Shown here: piece after piece, positions 1 to 9,480 of the stretch
How the letters are laid out: every line of letters starts with the position of its first letter
Numbering within the stretch: position 1 is the first letter of the stretch
NCBI RefSeq assembly: GCF_003703475.1
Contig: NZ_RDQM01000007.1
Location: forward strand, 62,001 to 126,000
DNA length: 64,000 nt
Direction: 5' to 3'
Source of the DNA: Allofranklinella schreckenbergeri
Lineage (GTDB): Bacteria; Pseudomonadota; Gammaproteobacteria; Burkholderiales; Burkholderiaceae_C
The notes under the pieces: generated by a model
What the model saw: only the letters and a program-made list of their open reading frames with translations
Database searches by the model: none
What the model was told of the DNA's origin: nothing
Position numbers and translations under genes: made by a program

Positions 1-1955
1 CGCTGGCCTTGCCTGCCACAGCCCTGGCACAGGGCGCGGCCGCCCCGGCGCAGTTACCCGCCATCATCGTCACCGCCGACAAAACGCCGCAGGCGCTGGA
101 GCAAACGCCCGCCAGCGTGGCCGTGCTCGATGCGCTGGACGTGCAGGCCGACAACCTGCACAGCCTGAGCCAGCTCGAAGGGCGAGCGCCGGGCCTGTCC
201 TTCCAGCCCTTTGGCCAGGCGGGCCTGAATGCGCCAGTGCTGCGCGGGCTGACGGCCAACTTCAACAGCTTTGCCACCTCGGCGCTGCTCATGGTCGATG
301 GCGTGCCCACGCCCTCGGCGCAGGGCTTTGAGGACGCGCTGCTGGATGTGGCCCGCATCGAAGTGCTGCGCGGCCCGCAATCGACGCTGTACGGGGCCAA
401 CGCCCAGGCCGGGGTGATCGCCATCCACAGCCAACCGATCGATGGCACGCCGCGCACCCGCGTGGCCGCCGAGCTGGGCAGCCGCAATTTGCAGCGCGCG
501 CAGTTCGCGCTCAGCCGGCCTGTGGTCGAGGGCCGGCTTTACGCCAGCATTGCCGCCAGCGCCATGCGCCAGCAGGGCTTCATCCGCAATCAGCACACGG
601 GCGGGCGGGACGACGCACGCCAAAACAGCCAGCTGAAGCTGGGCCTGCGCTGGACGCCCACGGCCCACACCGAGGCCGTGCTGCGCTACGCGCGGCAGGA
701 CTACGACGATGGCGCCAACCGCTGGGGCAGCCCGCGCCAGCCGCGCGCGCAGGTGGCCTCGGGCACGCCCGGTTGGAACCGCTCAGGCGGGCAATCGCTG
801 TCGCTGCACGCCACGCACGATGGGGGCGCGGGCCTGCGCTGGCATGCCATCACGGCCTGGAGCCGTTTTTCCGACCACACGCAGCAGGACACGGACTTCG
901 GCCCGGCCGATGCACTGCACGTCGGCCGCGACAACCGGCTGCGCACGCTCTCGCAGGAATTGCGGCTGGAAGGCCAGCTGGGCCAGGCCCAATGGCTGGG
1001 CGGCCTCTACCTTGCGCAAGACCGCCACCGCCTGCACTACCGCAGCCAGCGCATGGGCCAGCTCGACCAGCCGCGCTCGCAGATGAACAAGCGCACGCTG
1101 GCCTGGTTCACGCACTGGAGCCTGCCGCTGAGCGAGCGCTGGAGCCTGGCCGCTGGCGCACGCATTGAGCAGCAGCGCGCCCGCATCACGCCGCAGGGCC
1201 AGGCCGCGCGGCGGCAGTCCTGGCACCACCTCTCACCCAAGCTGGCGCTGCAATACCAACTGCGGCCAGAGCAGCAGTGGTATGCCAGCGTCAGCCGGGG
1301 CGTGCGCAGCGGCGGCTTCAATGCCTTGTCGGTGGCCACCGACCACGCGCCCTTCGCGCCGGAGACGAGCTGGTCCTACGAAACCGGCCTCAAGGGCTGG
1401 GCGCTGGACAAGCGCCTGCGCTACACACTGGCGCTCTACCACATGCGCATCGGCGACATGCAGGTGATGCAAATGCCCAGGCCGGGCTTCATGTACCTGA
1501 CCAATGCCGCCAGCGCGCGCTCCCAGGGGCTGGAGTGGGATCTGGACTATTTGCTCGGCGGGGGCTGGCAGTTCAAGGCCGGGCTGGCCGCCAACCGCAC
1601 GCGCTTTGCGCGCTTCGTCGATGGCGCGGCCGACTACAGCGGCAAACGCAATCCCTTTGCGCCGCGCCTGAGCGGCCATGCCAGCCTGCGTTACGACGCG
1701 CCGCAGGGCTGGTACGCCCAGGCCAGCCTGACGGGCAGCGGCAAGGTCTATCTGGATGCCGCCAACCGCCACCAGCGCCGTGGCCACGTGCTGCTCAACC
1801 TGGCCGCAGGCTACCAGCGCGGGCCTTGGGAGATCAGCGCCCATGTGCGCAATGCCGGCAACACCGCTTACGACGCCGTGGGCTATCAGAACGGCTTTGT
1901 CACCGTCTACAGCCTGCCGCGCGAAATCAGTCTGCGCCTGAGCTGGCAGCATTGA
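1..1955 (+). CDS. TonB-dependent outer-membrane receptor (5' end outside the window)
   Basis: This gene encodes a gated beta-barrel that takes up a ligand such as a ferric chelate across the outer membrane using TonB energy. The reading frame is already open at base 3, and the first residues look like the end of a signal peptide (LPATALA, then QGAA), so the start lies upstream of the window. A plug domain covers roughly residues 20-140 and carries the family signature IEVLRGPQSTLYGANA. The rest (about 500 residues) has alternating aromatic and polar stretches typical of barrel strands. It resembles the FyuA-like siderophore receptor group by eye, but the substrate cannot be read from sequence. 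The next gene starts 8 bases after its stop, so the two are probably co-transcribed. Confidence 0.88.
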   Translation, partial: LALPATALAQGAAAPAQLPAIIVTADKTPQALEQTPASVAVLDALDVQADNLHSLSQLEGRAPGLSFQPFGQAGLNAPVLRGLTANFNSFATSALLMVDGVPTPSAQGFEDALLDVARIEVLRGPQSTLYGANAQAGVIAIHSQPIDGTPRTRVAAELGSRNLQRAQFALSRPVVEGRLYASIAASAMRQQGFIRNQHTGGRDDARQNSQLKLGLRWTPTAHTEAVLRYARQDYDDGANRWGSPRQPRAQVASGTPGWNRSGGQSLSLHATHDGGAGLRWHAITAWSRFSDHTQQDTDFGPADALHVGRDNRLRTLSQELRLEGQLGQAQWLGGLYLAQDRHRLHYRSQRMGQLDQPRSQMNKRTLAWFTHWSLPLSERWSLAAGARIEQQRARITPQGQAARRQSWHHLSPKLALQYQLRPEQQWYASVSRGVRSGGFNALSVATDHAPFAPETSWSYETGLKGWALDKRLRYTLALYHMRIGDMQVMQMPRPGFMYLTNAASARSQGLEWDLDYLLGGGWQFKAGLAANRTRFARFVDGAADYSGKRNPFAPRLSGHASLRYDAPQGWYAQASLTGSGKVYLDAANRHQRRGHVLLNLAAGYQRGPWEISAHVRNAGNTAYDAVGYQNGFVTVYSLPREISLRLSWQH

Positions 1956-1963
1956 GGCGCGCG

Positions 1964-3022
1964 ATGTCCTGGCATGACCCTTTGCACAACAACCCCTTGC
2001 CATCGCTGTGGGCCATGGCCGCCGCCCCCATGCAGGCCAACGCACTGGAGCAGGCGCTGGAGCTGGGCCTGCTGCCCCTGCTGCGCCAGCCCCTGCCTGC
2101 CGATGCCGTGGCCCAGCGCCTGGCGCTGGCCCCCAAGGCCACGGCCTTGTGGCTGGAGCTGCTGTGGAGCATGGGCTGGCTGGCCCGGCACGAGCGCGCA
2201 GCCCAGCCTGGTGCGCCGCTGTACGCAGCCTCACCCCAGGCGCAGCGTTTTCTGACCGAAGGCAGCGGCGAGAACATCGCCCAGGCCTGGCTGTTTCGCA
2301 TGCGCTTTCTGCGCCAGTTCGCCGCGCAATGGCCTGCGCTGCTGCGCCACGGCGGCAACGCCCCCGCTGCCGCGCCCGCACCCTTGACCACCTGGGGCGA
2401 AGCCGCGCGCCAGCACATCGCGCAAGAGCAGCAGGCCATCACCGCACCGGTCGCCCTTGCCTTGCTCGACACCCTGCCCGCGCTGCCTGGGAGCGGCCAC
2501 TTTCTCGACCTGGGCGGCGGGCCGGGCTGGGTTGCCATCGCCCTGGCGCAGCGCCTGCCCGGCTGGAAGGGCACGGTGTGCGACCAGGCCGAAGCGGTGG
2601 CCGTGGCACAGGAGAACATCCAGGCTGCGGACCTGAGCGCCCGCCTGCGCGCCCAGGCCTGCGACCTGAATGAGGACTTTCCCGCGTTGGCGGGGGAAGA
2701 AGGCTACGGCCTGATCTGGTGCTCGGCCCTGCTGCACTTTCTGCGCGAGCCCTTGGCGCTGCTGCGTCAGGCCCGCGCCGCACTCCGGCCCGGCGGCCTG
2801 TTGCTGCTGGCCCATGCCGAACAGACCCGCCACGCCGAACTGGCGGCTCAAACCCTGCCCTTTTACGGCCCGCTGGCCCTGCGCGGCCAATACCTGCCGC
2901 TGGAAGGCGAAATCCCCCGCCTCATGGCGCAGGCGGGCCTGACGGACATCCAAACCCTGGGCCTGGCTGCCTTGCCCATGGCCCCGGTCTGGGTACATGC
3001 AGGCCGCGCGCCACTGAACTGA
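1964..3022 (+). CDS. Class I SAM-dependent methyltransferase (O-methyltransferase-like, with dimerisation domain)
   Basis: This 352-residue protein probably transfers a methyl group from SAM to a small molecule. Residues 10-100 form a helical, winged-helix-like region typical of the dimerisation domain of small-molecule O-methyltransferases. The SAM-binding motif I, LDLGGGPG, is at residues 181-188, followed by an acidic CDQAE segment that would bind the SAM ribose. A motif-III-like stretch (ALRPGGLLLLAHAE) lies near residue 280. The ATG is 8 bases after the receptor stop, and the MFS gene begins 6 bases after its own stop, so it sits inside an uptake operon. A methyltransferase there may finish or modify a metallophore, or process the imported ligand. 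The substrate is unknown. Confidence 0.75.
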   Translation: MSWHDPLHNNPLPSLWAMAAAPMQANALEQALELGLLPLLRQPLPADAVAQRLALAPKATALWLELLWSMGWLARHERAAQPGAPLYAASPQAQRFLTEGSGENIAQAWLFRMRFLRQFAAQWPALLRHGGNAPAAAPAPLTTWGEAARQHIAQEQQAITAPVALALLDTLPALPGSGHFLDLGGGPGWVAIALAQRLPGWKGTVCDQAEAVAVAQENIQAADLSARLRAQACDLNEDFPALAGEEGYGLIWCSALLHFLREPLALLRQARAALRPGGLLLLAHAEQTRHAELAAQTLPFYGPLALRGQYLPLEGEIPRLMAQAGLTDIQTLGLAALPMAPVWVHAGRAPLN

Positions 3023-3028
3023 AACCCC

Positions 3029-4387
3029 ATGCACACACGGCAAACGCACACGCCATCGCGCCACTGGTGGCCGCAGCAAGGGCTGATCGGCTGGCTCAAC
3101 CTGGCGCTGACCGCGCCCACCGTCTATCTGTTCATCGGCCTACCGCTGGTGCTGCGCCAGCACGGCTGGAGCGGCACCGAGATCGGCCTGCTGCAACTGG
3201 CCGGCCTGCCCGCCATGCTGAAATTCGCCCTCGCCGCCCCCATCGACCGTTGGCCTTTGCGCTCGGGCCGTGCCGCTGTCCGGGGTGGCGCTGACCGGAG
3301 CGATGCTGACCGGCACGGCGCGCTCAACTACCGCAACTGGGCCCTGGCGCTGGGCCTGGCCTACGCCGCCGCGCTGATGGCGCTGGCGCTGCACCCGCTG
3401 CACAACACCGCGCCCCAAACCCTGTTCGCCCTGCTCATGCTCGCCAGCCTGCTGGGCACCTGGGCCGACGTGCCCAGCAATGCTCTGGCCATCCGCATCC
3501 TGCCCGCATCCGAACACACGCGCGCGGGCGCCATCCGCTCGGCCGCCACTTCGCTGGGCGCCATCGCAGGCGGCGGTCTGATGCTGGTGATGCACGCCCG
3601 GCTGGGCTGGTTCTGGCCCTTTGCCGCATTGGCCGCCGCCGTGCTCGTCGGCATCCTGGCCCTGCTTCTGCTGCCGCTGCACACGAGCGCCACAACGGCA
3701 GCCATCCCGCCACCGCCCCAAGGCGCCGGGCAGCCCCCCGCAGCGGCACACCAAAAAGCTCGGCTGACCGATGTGCCAGCCAATGTACTGGCCTATTTCC
3801 AGCCCAAGCCGCGCCGGGCCTGGGCGCTGCTGCTGCTGTGCTATTTCCCCGCCGTGGGCGCTGGCTGGGTGTATCTCAAGCCCCTGCTGCTCGATCAAGG
3901 CTTTGCCGAAGAACACATTGCCTGGGGTGTTGGCGTGGCCGGCGGCCTGCTCAGCGCCCTGGCCAGCCTGGCCAGCGCACGCCTGACCCACAAGCTGGGC
4001 GTGCGCCGCACCCTGCCACTGTTTGCCGGATTCAACCTGCTGGCCATGGCCGCTCTGGGCACTGCCGTGGCCAGCGGCTTGGGCAAACCGGCCCTGTTGG
4101 CCGCCGCCACTGCGCTGGCCATGGCCATGGGCGCCAGCGCAGCGCTGCTGTTCGGCCTGATGATGCGCCACACCCGCACGCCGCTGCAGGCGCTGGACTA
4201 CGGCATCCAGTCCAGCCTGTTCATCAGCGCCCGCTCGCTGGCGCCGCTGCTGGCCGGCCTACTGCTCGACCGTCTGGGCCACGGCGCCATGCTGGGCGCA
4301 CTGACAGTCTGGCTGGCCCTGGTTTGCGCGCTGAGCTGGCGGCTGCGCGATGCGGTGGCGGCCTCTCCCAGCGCCCAGCAGGATTGA
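3029..4387 (+). CDS. MFS transporter, siderophore-importer-like
   Basis: This 452-residue inner-membrane protein has about 12 hydrophobic segments. Coupling with a TonB-dependent receptor and the general look (AmpG/RhtX/FptX/YbtX-like start, TAPTVYLFIGLPLVLRQHGW) suggest that it carries a metal chelate or its breakdown product across the inner membrane. The loop after the second transmembrane segment (APIDRWPLR, residues about 70-100) is unusually long and charged. A central proline/alanine-rich linker of about 30 residues near 230-255 separates the two six-helix halves. The ATG is 6 bases after the methyltransferase stop. Import rather than export is an inference from context. Confidence 0.72.
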   Translation: MHTRQTHTPSRHWWPQQGLIGWLNLALTAPTVYLFIGLPLVLRQHGWSGTEIGLLQLAGLPAMLKFALAAPIDRWPLRSGRAAVRGGADRSDADRHGALNYRNWALALGLAYAAALMALALHPLHNTAPQTLFALLMLASLLGTWADVPSNALAIRILPASEHTRAGAIRSAATSLGAIAGGGLMLVMHARLGWFWPFAALAAAVLVGILALLLLPLHTSATTAAIPPPPQGAGQPPAAAHQKARLTDVPANVLAYFQPKPRRAWALLLLCYFPAVGAGWVYLKPLLLDQGFAEEHIAWGVGVAGGLLSALASLASARLTHKLGVRRTLPLFAGFNLLAMAALGTAVASGLGKPALLAAATALAMAMGASAALLFGLMMRHTRTPLQALDYGIQSSLFISARSLAPLLAGLLLDRLGHGAMLGALTVWLALVCALSWRLRDAVAASPSAQQD

Positions 4388-4822
4388 GCAGCAGATCAGC
4401 ACAAAGCGTAGGGGAAAAACTCAAACCTATACTGCCGCCTTCAGCCAAGCGCCTGGCGGTCGTGGCCGCGCCGGTGCCAGCCAAATCTTGCCCGCTTGTG
4501 CGCAGCCTCGCCCTACCCGGCGCCAGGCATGTGCACGGCTTTTTTGGATGGAGCCCGCATGCCTGCCGCCAATCCCTCCCGCCCCTTCAAGCAGCTGCTG
4601 CGCCACGTGCAACATGCCCGGCCGCCACCTGATGCACGGCCGCGCTGTGCGCCCCTCGACTGCCCACGTTGCCATACAACGCCATCAGGGGCGCGCCGTC
4701 GGTCGCACTACCCATCCCCGTTTCCCGCCCCGATCACAGCCCCACCTGCCGCCTGATGCGTGCCGAGCACTCCGTGCCCTGCCGCAGGCCGACCAAGGGC
4801 GACCACTCCTCCCCATCACGCC
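4388..4822 (+). other. Gap of about 435 bases without a recognisable gene
   Basis: The stretch between the MFS gene and the second methyltransferase is GC-rich and has open frames in several phases. None of their translations shows a domain, a signal peptide or a good ribosome-binding site. It may hold the promoter of the downstream gene. I see no clear terminator or repeat. Confidence 0.5.
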
Positions 4823-5641
4823 ATGAAACCCATCACCCCCAGCCTGAGCGACGTCCCCGAAACCATGTTATGGACCCTGCACAACCGCGCCAGCGAGGCC
4901 GCGCGGCCCGACGGCTGCATCCGCGACCCCAAGTGCCTGGAGATCTACCGCGCCATCGACTACGACTACGAACGCAGCTTCGGCCGCGCCGAGCCTTCGC
5001 ACGGCGTGCGCTCGCAGTTGTGCGATGCGCGCCTGCGCGAGTTTCTGGCCGAACACCCCGATGGCGTCATCGTCAACCTGGGCGAAGGGCTGGAAACCCA
5101 GCGCTTTCGCATCAACGCGCCGCAGGCGTTGTGGCTGAGCATTGACCTGCCCGAGGCCATCGCCGTGCGCGAACGCTTCATCCAGCCCGACGCACAGCAC
5201 CTGCACATCGCCCGCAGCGCGCTGGACACCGCCTGGTTCAACGCCGTACCGCCCGGGCGGGCCGTGTTCATCTGCGCCCAGGGGCTGTTCATGTATCTGC
5301 GCGAGCAGGACGTGGCTCAGCTCGTCAACGCCATGGCCGCGCGCTTTCCCGACGCCATCCTGATGTTCGATTACCTCAGCCGCGCCCTCTCGCGCCGCAC
5401 CCTGAGCCAGCGCGGCTGGATGAAAACCCGCCACTATCGCACCCCGCCCATGCCCTGGGGCATCGACCGCGACCAGCTCGCCCCCAGCTTCTCGCGCTGG
5501 ATCGGCCAGCCGGTCGAGGTGCACAACGTCACCTTCCTATTCCCGCGCGGCCCGCTGCACTGGCTGATCCCACTGATCGAGAAAACCCCGCTGGGCCACA
5601 AGATGCCGGGGCTGTGCTGGCTGCGGCTGCCGGGTGGCTAG
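4823..5641 (+). CDS. TcmP/leucine-carboxyl-type SAM methyltransferase
   Basis: This 272-residue protein belongs to the class I methyltransferases related to TcmP and leucine carboxyl methyltransferase, which methylate carboxyl or hydroxyl groups of small molecules. The motif VNLGEGLETQRFRI (residues 84-97) is the family's SAM-binding strand and loop, and the following ALWLSIDLPEA carries the conserved acidic residue. An ICAQGLFMYL segment follows the second core strand, as is usual. I chose the ATG at 4823 because the homologous region begins there; an in-frame extension to 4760 is proline-rich and unlike the family. It is the last plus-strand gene before the oppositely transcribed defence operon. 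It may modify the same ligand as the preceding genes. Confidence 0.75.
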   Translation: MKPITPSLSDVPETMLWTLHNRASEAARPDGCIRDPKCLEIYRAIDYDYERSFGRAEPSHGVRSQLCDARLREFLAEHPDGVIVNLGEGLETQRFRINAPQALWLSIDLPEAIAVRERFIQPDAQHLHIARSALDTAWFNAVPPGRAVFICAQGLFMYLREQDVAQLVNAMAARFPDAILMFDYLSRALSRRTLSQRGWMKTRHYRTPPMPWGIDRDQLAPSFSRWIGQPVEVHNVTFLFPRGPLHWLIPLIEKTPLGHKMPGLCWLRLPGG

Positions 5642-5673
5642 CAGCAGCACTCCACGTCACCTTGAAGTGTGTT

Positions 5674-8439
5674 TCAGGCTTTGTGCTCAAATCGTAAAAA
5701 ATCCGCCAGCCGTTTCGACTCCAGCACCTCGTCGTGCGGCGCCAGCACATAGCGCCAGGGCTTTCCGCCCACGCTGGCGCTGTAGTCGCTGGCGTGCTGG
5801 CACCACTGGGCGGCGGCCTGCGCCTTGGCCTGCACTTCGGCGCTGGCGATGTCGCCGCGCGCCTTGGTTTCCACCATCAGGATGCAGTCCTGCATTTCGG
5901 CCACGAAGTCGGGCACGTATTCGGACTGCTCGCTGCCGAGCTTGTAGTAGATCTGGAACTGCCCCTTGGCGGGCTTGAACCACTTGAGCGCATCGCGCTC
6001 CAGGAGGATGGCAAAGCGCCGCTCGGTGTCCGAGTCGAATTTCTGCAAGGGGTACAGGCAGCGCGCAAAGCCGCCAAACAGCAGAGACTTGATGCGGCCA
6101 GGCTCGGCCAATGTCTCGCGGTAGTGGCGCGCGGCCTCGCCTGCGGCCACGGTGTACTGGCAGGCCTTGAGCTGGGTGAAGCCACGGCTGATGCGCACCT
6201 CGAAACCCGCAGCCTCCTCATAGAAATGCGCTTGCATCTGCGCATGGATTTCACGCGCAATCAGACGGCGGTCACGATCCAGCACGTTGATGACGTCGGC
6301 CTCCTCCGTCAGATAGCTGCGCAAGTGCCGTACCATCTGCCCAGCCAGCTCGTACAGCAGCTCGGACTGGGTGAAGTAGTCGATGTCGTCAACGTCCAGC
6401 AGCGCGTGGACGATATAGTCCTCGGCGCGCTGCTCCTTCAGACCGATTTCCGCCGCCAGGCTGAACTGGGCATTGCTGTGCAGCATCTGCCCCACGATCT
6501 CGCGCGTGCCCGGTTGTAGGTGCAGCCCGCTCACATCCAGCGTGAAGGGGTGAAAGCCCGTGCGCACCTCGCCCTTGGGCACCACGGCGATGCGCGGAAT
6601 GTCGATGCTTTGCTGCACCACAGCATCCAATGTCTTGGCGACCACGGCAGACAGGTCCAGCGCAGGCGCGGCCACATCCGCGTCGGCCGGCAAGCCGCTC
6701 AAAAGGCTGCCCTGCATGGGGCGCAGCCGTTCGGCCACCTCGGCGGCGATGGTCTGCTGCACCTCGGGTCGCAGCAGCGCGCTGCGGGTAGGGGCGACAT
6801 CGCGCCGGGTTTCGTACTGGCCGATGACGTCCATCACCGCGCGCGCGGCCTGTTTTTCCGCTTCGCTGGCAAACGCCGGCGCAGGCGGGGCGGGGGTGTT
6901 GCTGCCCGGAACCTGGACGATTTCCGGTGCGCTTTCCAATCCCAGACGCGCATGCACGCCCGCGCTGACCTGCACGCTCACCTTTTTCTCATCCGCCTGC
7001 GGCGCTTCCAGAATGACTTGCTTCAGGCGAATGGGCGAATCGCCCCGGTTGGCCTCGTCCACGATTTCCTGAAACCGCTCGTGCGCGACGATGTTGAGCC
7101 GATCCACCGCCGCCACGCCGGTGCGCTTGCCATAGGGCAGGCGCAGGCCGCGCCCGATGCTTTGCTCGATCAGCGTGCGCGCGTTGGCCGCGCGCAGCGG
7201 CACGATGGTGTAGAGGTTGGTCACGTCCCAGCCTTCTTTGAGCATGTTGACATGAATCACAATCTCGGTCGGCTCATCCACGCTCTCCACGGCCAAGAGG
7301 CGCGCAATCATCTGCTCCTCATCCTTGCCGCTCTTGCTGGAATCAACCTGAATCACCTTGCCCGCATAGCGCCCCTCGTAAAACGCGGGCGACTCCAGCA
7401 AGGCCAGCAAGTCGGCGGCATGCGTGGTGTCGCGCGCAATCACCAGCATGAAGGGCTTGACCGGCTTCACCCCGTTCTCGCGCGCATAGGTCAGCAGCTC
7501 CACCTTCGTGGCTTCGTGCAGGCGCACACCGTCTTCGAGCTTGATTTTTTCCAGCTCCTGCGGCGTGTGCGCGCTGGCATCAAAGCCGCGCTGCGTCACC
7601 ACGGCCGGCTCCTTGACAAAGCCACCTTCCAGCGCCCGCGCCAGTGGGTAATCCATCACCACGTTCTTGAATGCCACCGGCCCGCGGCTGCTCTCCACGA
7701 ATGGTGTAGCCGTCAGCTCCAGGCCGAGCAGCGGCTGCAATTCATTGATCGCCCGCATCCCCGCCTGGGCGCGGTAACGGTGCGATTCGTCCATCAGCAG
7801 CACCAGATCCGGCAGGTTCGCCAGGTGGTTGAAATAGCTCTCGCCCAGCACCTCGCGCATGCGCTTGATGCGCGGCTCCTTGCCGCCGCGCACCTCGGAA
7901 TTGATCTTGCTGATATTGAAGATGTTGATGCGCACGTCCTGCACAAAGCCCATGCCCAGCCCCTGCGGCTGCACCTCCACCGCCGCGCCGCTTTGCTCGT
8001 AGTTATCCCCAGTGATGATGAGGGGCGGCTGCTGCGCAAACTCGGCAATACCCTTGAACACGTACTTGGGCGTGTTGGGTGTGAAGTCGGCAATCAGCTT
8101 GTTGTAAATGGTCAGGTTGGGCGCCAACACGAAAAAATTGCGGATGCCATGCGCCAGATGCAGATAGGCGATAAACGCCCCCATCAGCCGCGTCTTGCCG
8201 ACCCCGGTGGCCAGCGCAAAGCACAGCGAAGGGAAGTCGCGCTCAAAGTCATCCAGCGTTGCAAACTGCGCCTTCAGGCTGCTCAAAATGGCTGCCACAT
8301 CGCGGTCATGGCCTTCGCGCTCATGCGTCAGCATTTCCGGCGCGGCCTCAATGGCCTGGATCAGCTTTGCCAGTGATTCCGCCTGCGGCGCGCGCAGCGA
8401 TAGCCGACCGTTGACATGGTGTTGTACGCGGGTGTTCAT
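5674..8439 (-). CDS. Type III restriction enzyme Res subunit (helicase-nuclease)
   Basis: This 921-residue protein is the restriction subunit of a type III system: with Mod it translocates or slides on DNA using ATP and cuts unmodified DNA. The Walker A motif ATGVGKT is at residues 77-83, and the DEAD-like box appears as MDESHRYR near residue 215. A helicase C-terminal region follows, with VNMLKEGWDV and EQSIGRGLRLP as motifs V and VI. Near the C-terminus, VPDFVAEMQ...VETKA forms a PD-(D/E)xK nuclease core. Length and order match the family. It is the last gene of the defence operon, and its ATG is 3 bases after the rhuM stop. All key residues are present, so it looks intact. Confidence 0.9.
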   Translation of the reverse strand: MNTRVQHHVNGRLSLRAPQAESLAKLIQAIEAAPEMLTHEREGHDRDVAAILSSLKAQFATLDDFERDFPSLCFALATGVGKTRLMGAFIAYLHLAHGIRNFFVLAPNLTIYNKLIADFTPNTPKYVFKGIAEFAQQPPLIITGDNYEQSGAAVEVQPQGLGMGFVQDVRINIFNISKINSEVRGGKEPRIKRMREVLGESYFNHLANLPDLVLLMDESHRYRAQAGMRAINELQPLLGLELTATPFVESSRGPVAFKNVVMDYPLARALEGGFVKEPAVVTQRGFDASAHTPQELEKIKLEDGVRLHEATKVELLTYARENGVKPVKPFMLVIARDTTHAADLLALLESPAFYEGRYAGKVIQVDSSKSGKDEEQMIARLLAVESVDEPTEIVIHVNMLKEGWDVTNLYTIVPLRAANARTLIEQSIGRGLRLPYGKRTGVAAVDRLNIVAHERFQEIVDEANRGDSPIRLKQVILEAPQADEKKVSVQVSAGVHARLGLESAPEIVQVPGSNTPAPPAPAFASEAEKQAARAVMDVIGQYETRRDVAPTRSALLRPEVQQTIAAEVAERLRPMQGSLLSGLPADADVAAPALDLSAVVAKTLDAVVQQSIDIPRIAVVPKGEVRTGFHPFTLDVSGLHLQPGTREIVGQMLHSNAQFSLAAEIGLKEQRAEDYIVHALLDVDDIDYFTQSELLYELAGQMVRHLRSYLTEEADVINVLDRDRRLIAREIHAQMQAHFYEEAAGFEVRISRGFTQLKACQYTVAAGEAARHYRETLAEPGRIKSLLFGGFARCLYPLQKFDSDTERRFAILLERDALKWFKPAKGQFQIYYKLGSEQSEYVPDFVAEMQDCILMVETKARGDIASAEVQAKAQAAAQWCQHASDYSASVGGKPWRYVLAPHDEVLESKRLADFLRFEHKA

Positions 8440-8442
8440 GGT

Positions 8443-9480
8443 TTATTCCCCCTCGCCCGCGCTTAGCTGCTTGAGCATCCGGTCAAAATCGCTTTCAAAA
8501 AGCCTGTCTTGCACGATGCGGTATTTTTCAAACTCGGTTTCCGCATGCAGCTTGGCCTGTTCATGCGAAATTTTTCCAGGCCCGGTCAACAACTCATTTC
8601 CATTGAACTCCAGAAAACCATCCAGGCGCTTGGCCCAATCCTGCATGGACATGGGGATCTTCCGTATCGCTTGCAACTCTGCAAAATCAAGATAGATGGA
8701 AACAATTCGCTCCAGATAATCCATTTCTTGCGGGCTAAGGTAATTCTTGGCTACCGATACATCCGATTTGACAATCTTCCCGTGCGGCGCAGCTTCCCAA
8801 TGCGTCAGCCCCATGTGTGCCTTGTCTGCATCGGCACGAGCCGCAATCAACTCTGCTGCCGTGTGACGATGCACAGCCCAGTGCAGCTTGTTTTGCACCA
8901 GCGCAAAAAATGTTCGCGTGGTCTGAGCGTCCTTGTCGTAATCAAAAGCAGTTGCGTATAAGTCCGTAATTTTTTGATAAAACTTTCGCTCCGACAGGCG
9001 AATTTCACGAATATATTCCAGCTGACGGTCGAAATACTCATCCGTGAACATGTGCCCATGCTTTAGGCGCTCCACATCCATCACCCAGCCCTGGATGGTG
9101 TAGTCCTTCACGATGCCCCCAGCCCATTTGCGGAACTGCACCGCACGCGCATTGTTGACCTTAAAGCCCACCGCAATGATGGCTTGAAGGTTGTAATGCT
9201 TGGCACGGTAGTTCTTCCCGTCGCTGGCAGTTATTAAGTAATCCTGGATAACTGCCCCAGGCATTAACTCCCCATCGTCAAATATTCGTTTTAAATGCTG
9301 ATTGATCGCAGACACCGTCACATCGTAAAGCGCTGCCATCATCTTCTGCGTCAGCCAGATGTTTTCATTTTCATAGCGCATCTCAACCGATTGAGGCTGA
9401 TCACCCGTGGCCGCGACATAAGTCAGATACTCTGCCGCCGAGGACCGGACGATGGAAACTTCCTGCTTCTTCTTCGTCAT
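8443..9480 (-). CDS. RhuM family protein
   Basis: This 345-residue protein matches the RhuM (virulence RhuM/Fic-DOC-associated) family, which often sits inside restriction-modification loci and whose biochemical role is not established. An N-terminal helix-turn-helix-like stretch (TQKMMAALYDVTVSAINQH, about residues 41-60) precedes the signature AKHYNLQAIIAVGFKVNN. I chose the ATG at 9480 because it overlaps the mod stop in a TGATG arrangement, which suggests translational coupling; an upstream extension is just the mod gene in another frame. Base composition is lower in GC than the res gene. It sits between mod and res, which in a classical type III operon are adjacent. Confidence 0.85.
   Translation of the reverse strand: MTKKKQEVSIVRSSAAEYLTYVAATGDQPQSVEMRYENENIWLTQKMMAALYDVTVSAINQHLKRIFDDGELMPGAVIQDYLITASDGKNYRAKHYNLQAIIAVGFKVNNARAVQFRKWAGGIVKDYTIQGWVMDVERLKHGHMFTDEYFDRQLEYIREIRLSERKFYQKITDLYATAFDYDKDAQTTRTFFALVQNKLHWAVHRHTAAELIAARADADKAHMGLTHWEAAPHGKIVKSDVSVAKNYLSPQEMDYLERIVSIYLDFAELQAIRKIPMSMQDWAKRLDGFLEFNGNELLTGPGKISHEQAKLHAETEFEKYRIVQDRLFESDFDRMLKQLSAGEGE

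Noticed and set aside
3255-3330. A frameshift in the MFS gene where the second cytoplasmic loop looks odd
   Set aside because: The frame stays open, membrane segments resume normally afterwards, and no alternative frame restores a better sequence.
4350-4826. A 158-residue protein in the spacer after the MFS gene
   Set aside because: Composition is arginine/proline-rich without domain or signal, it overlaps the MFS gene, and no ribosome-binding site is evident.
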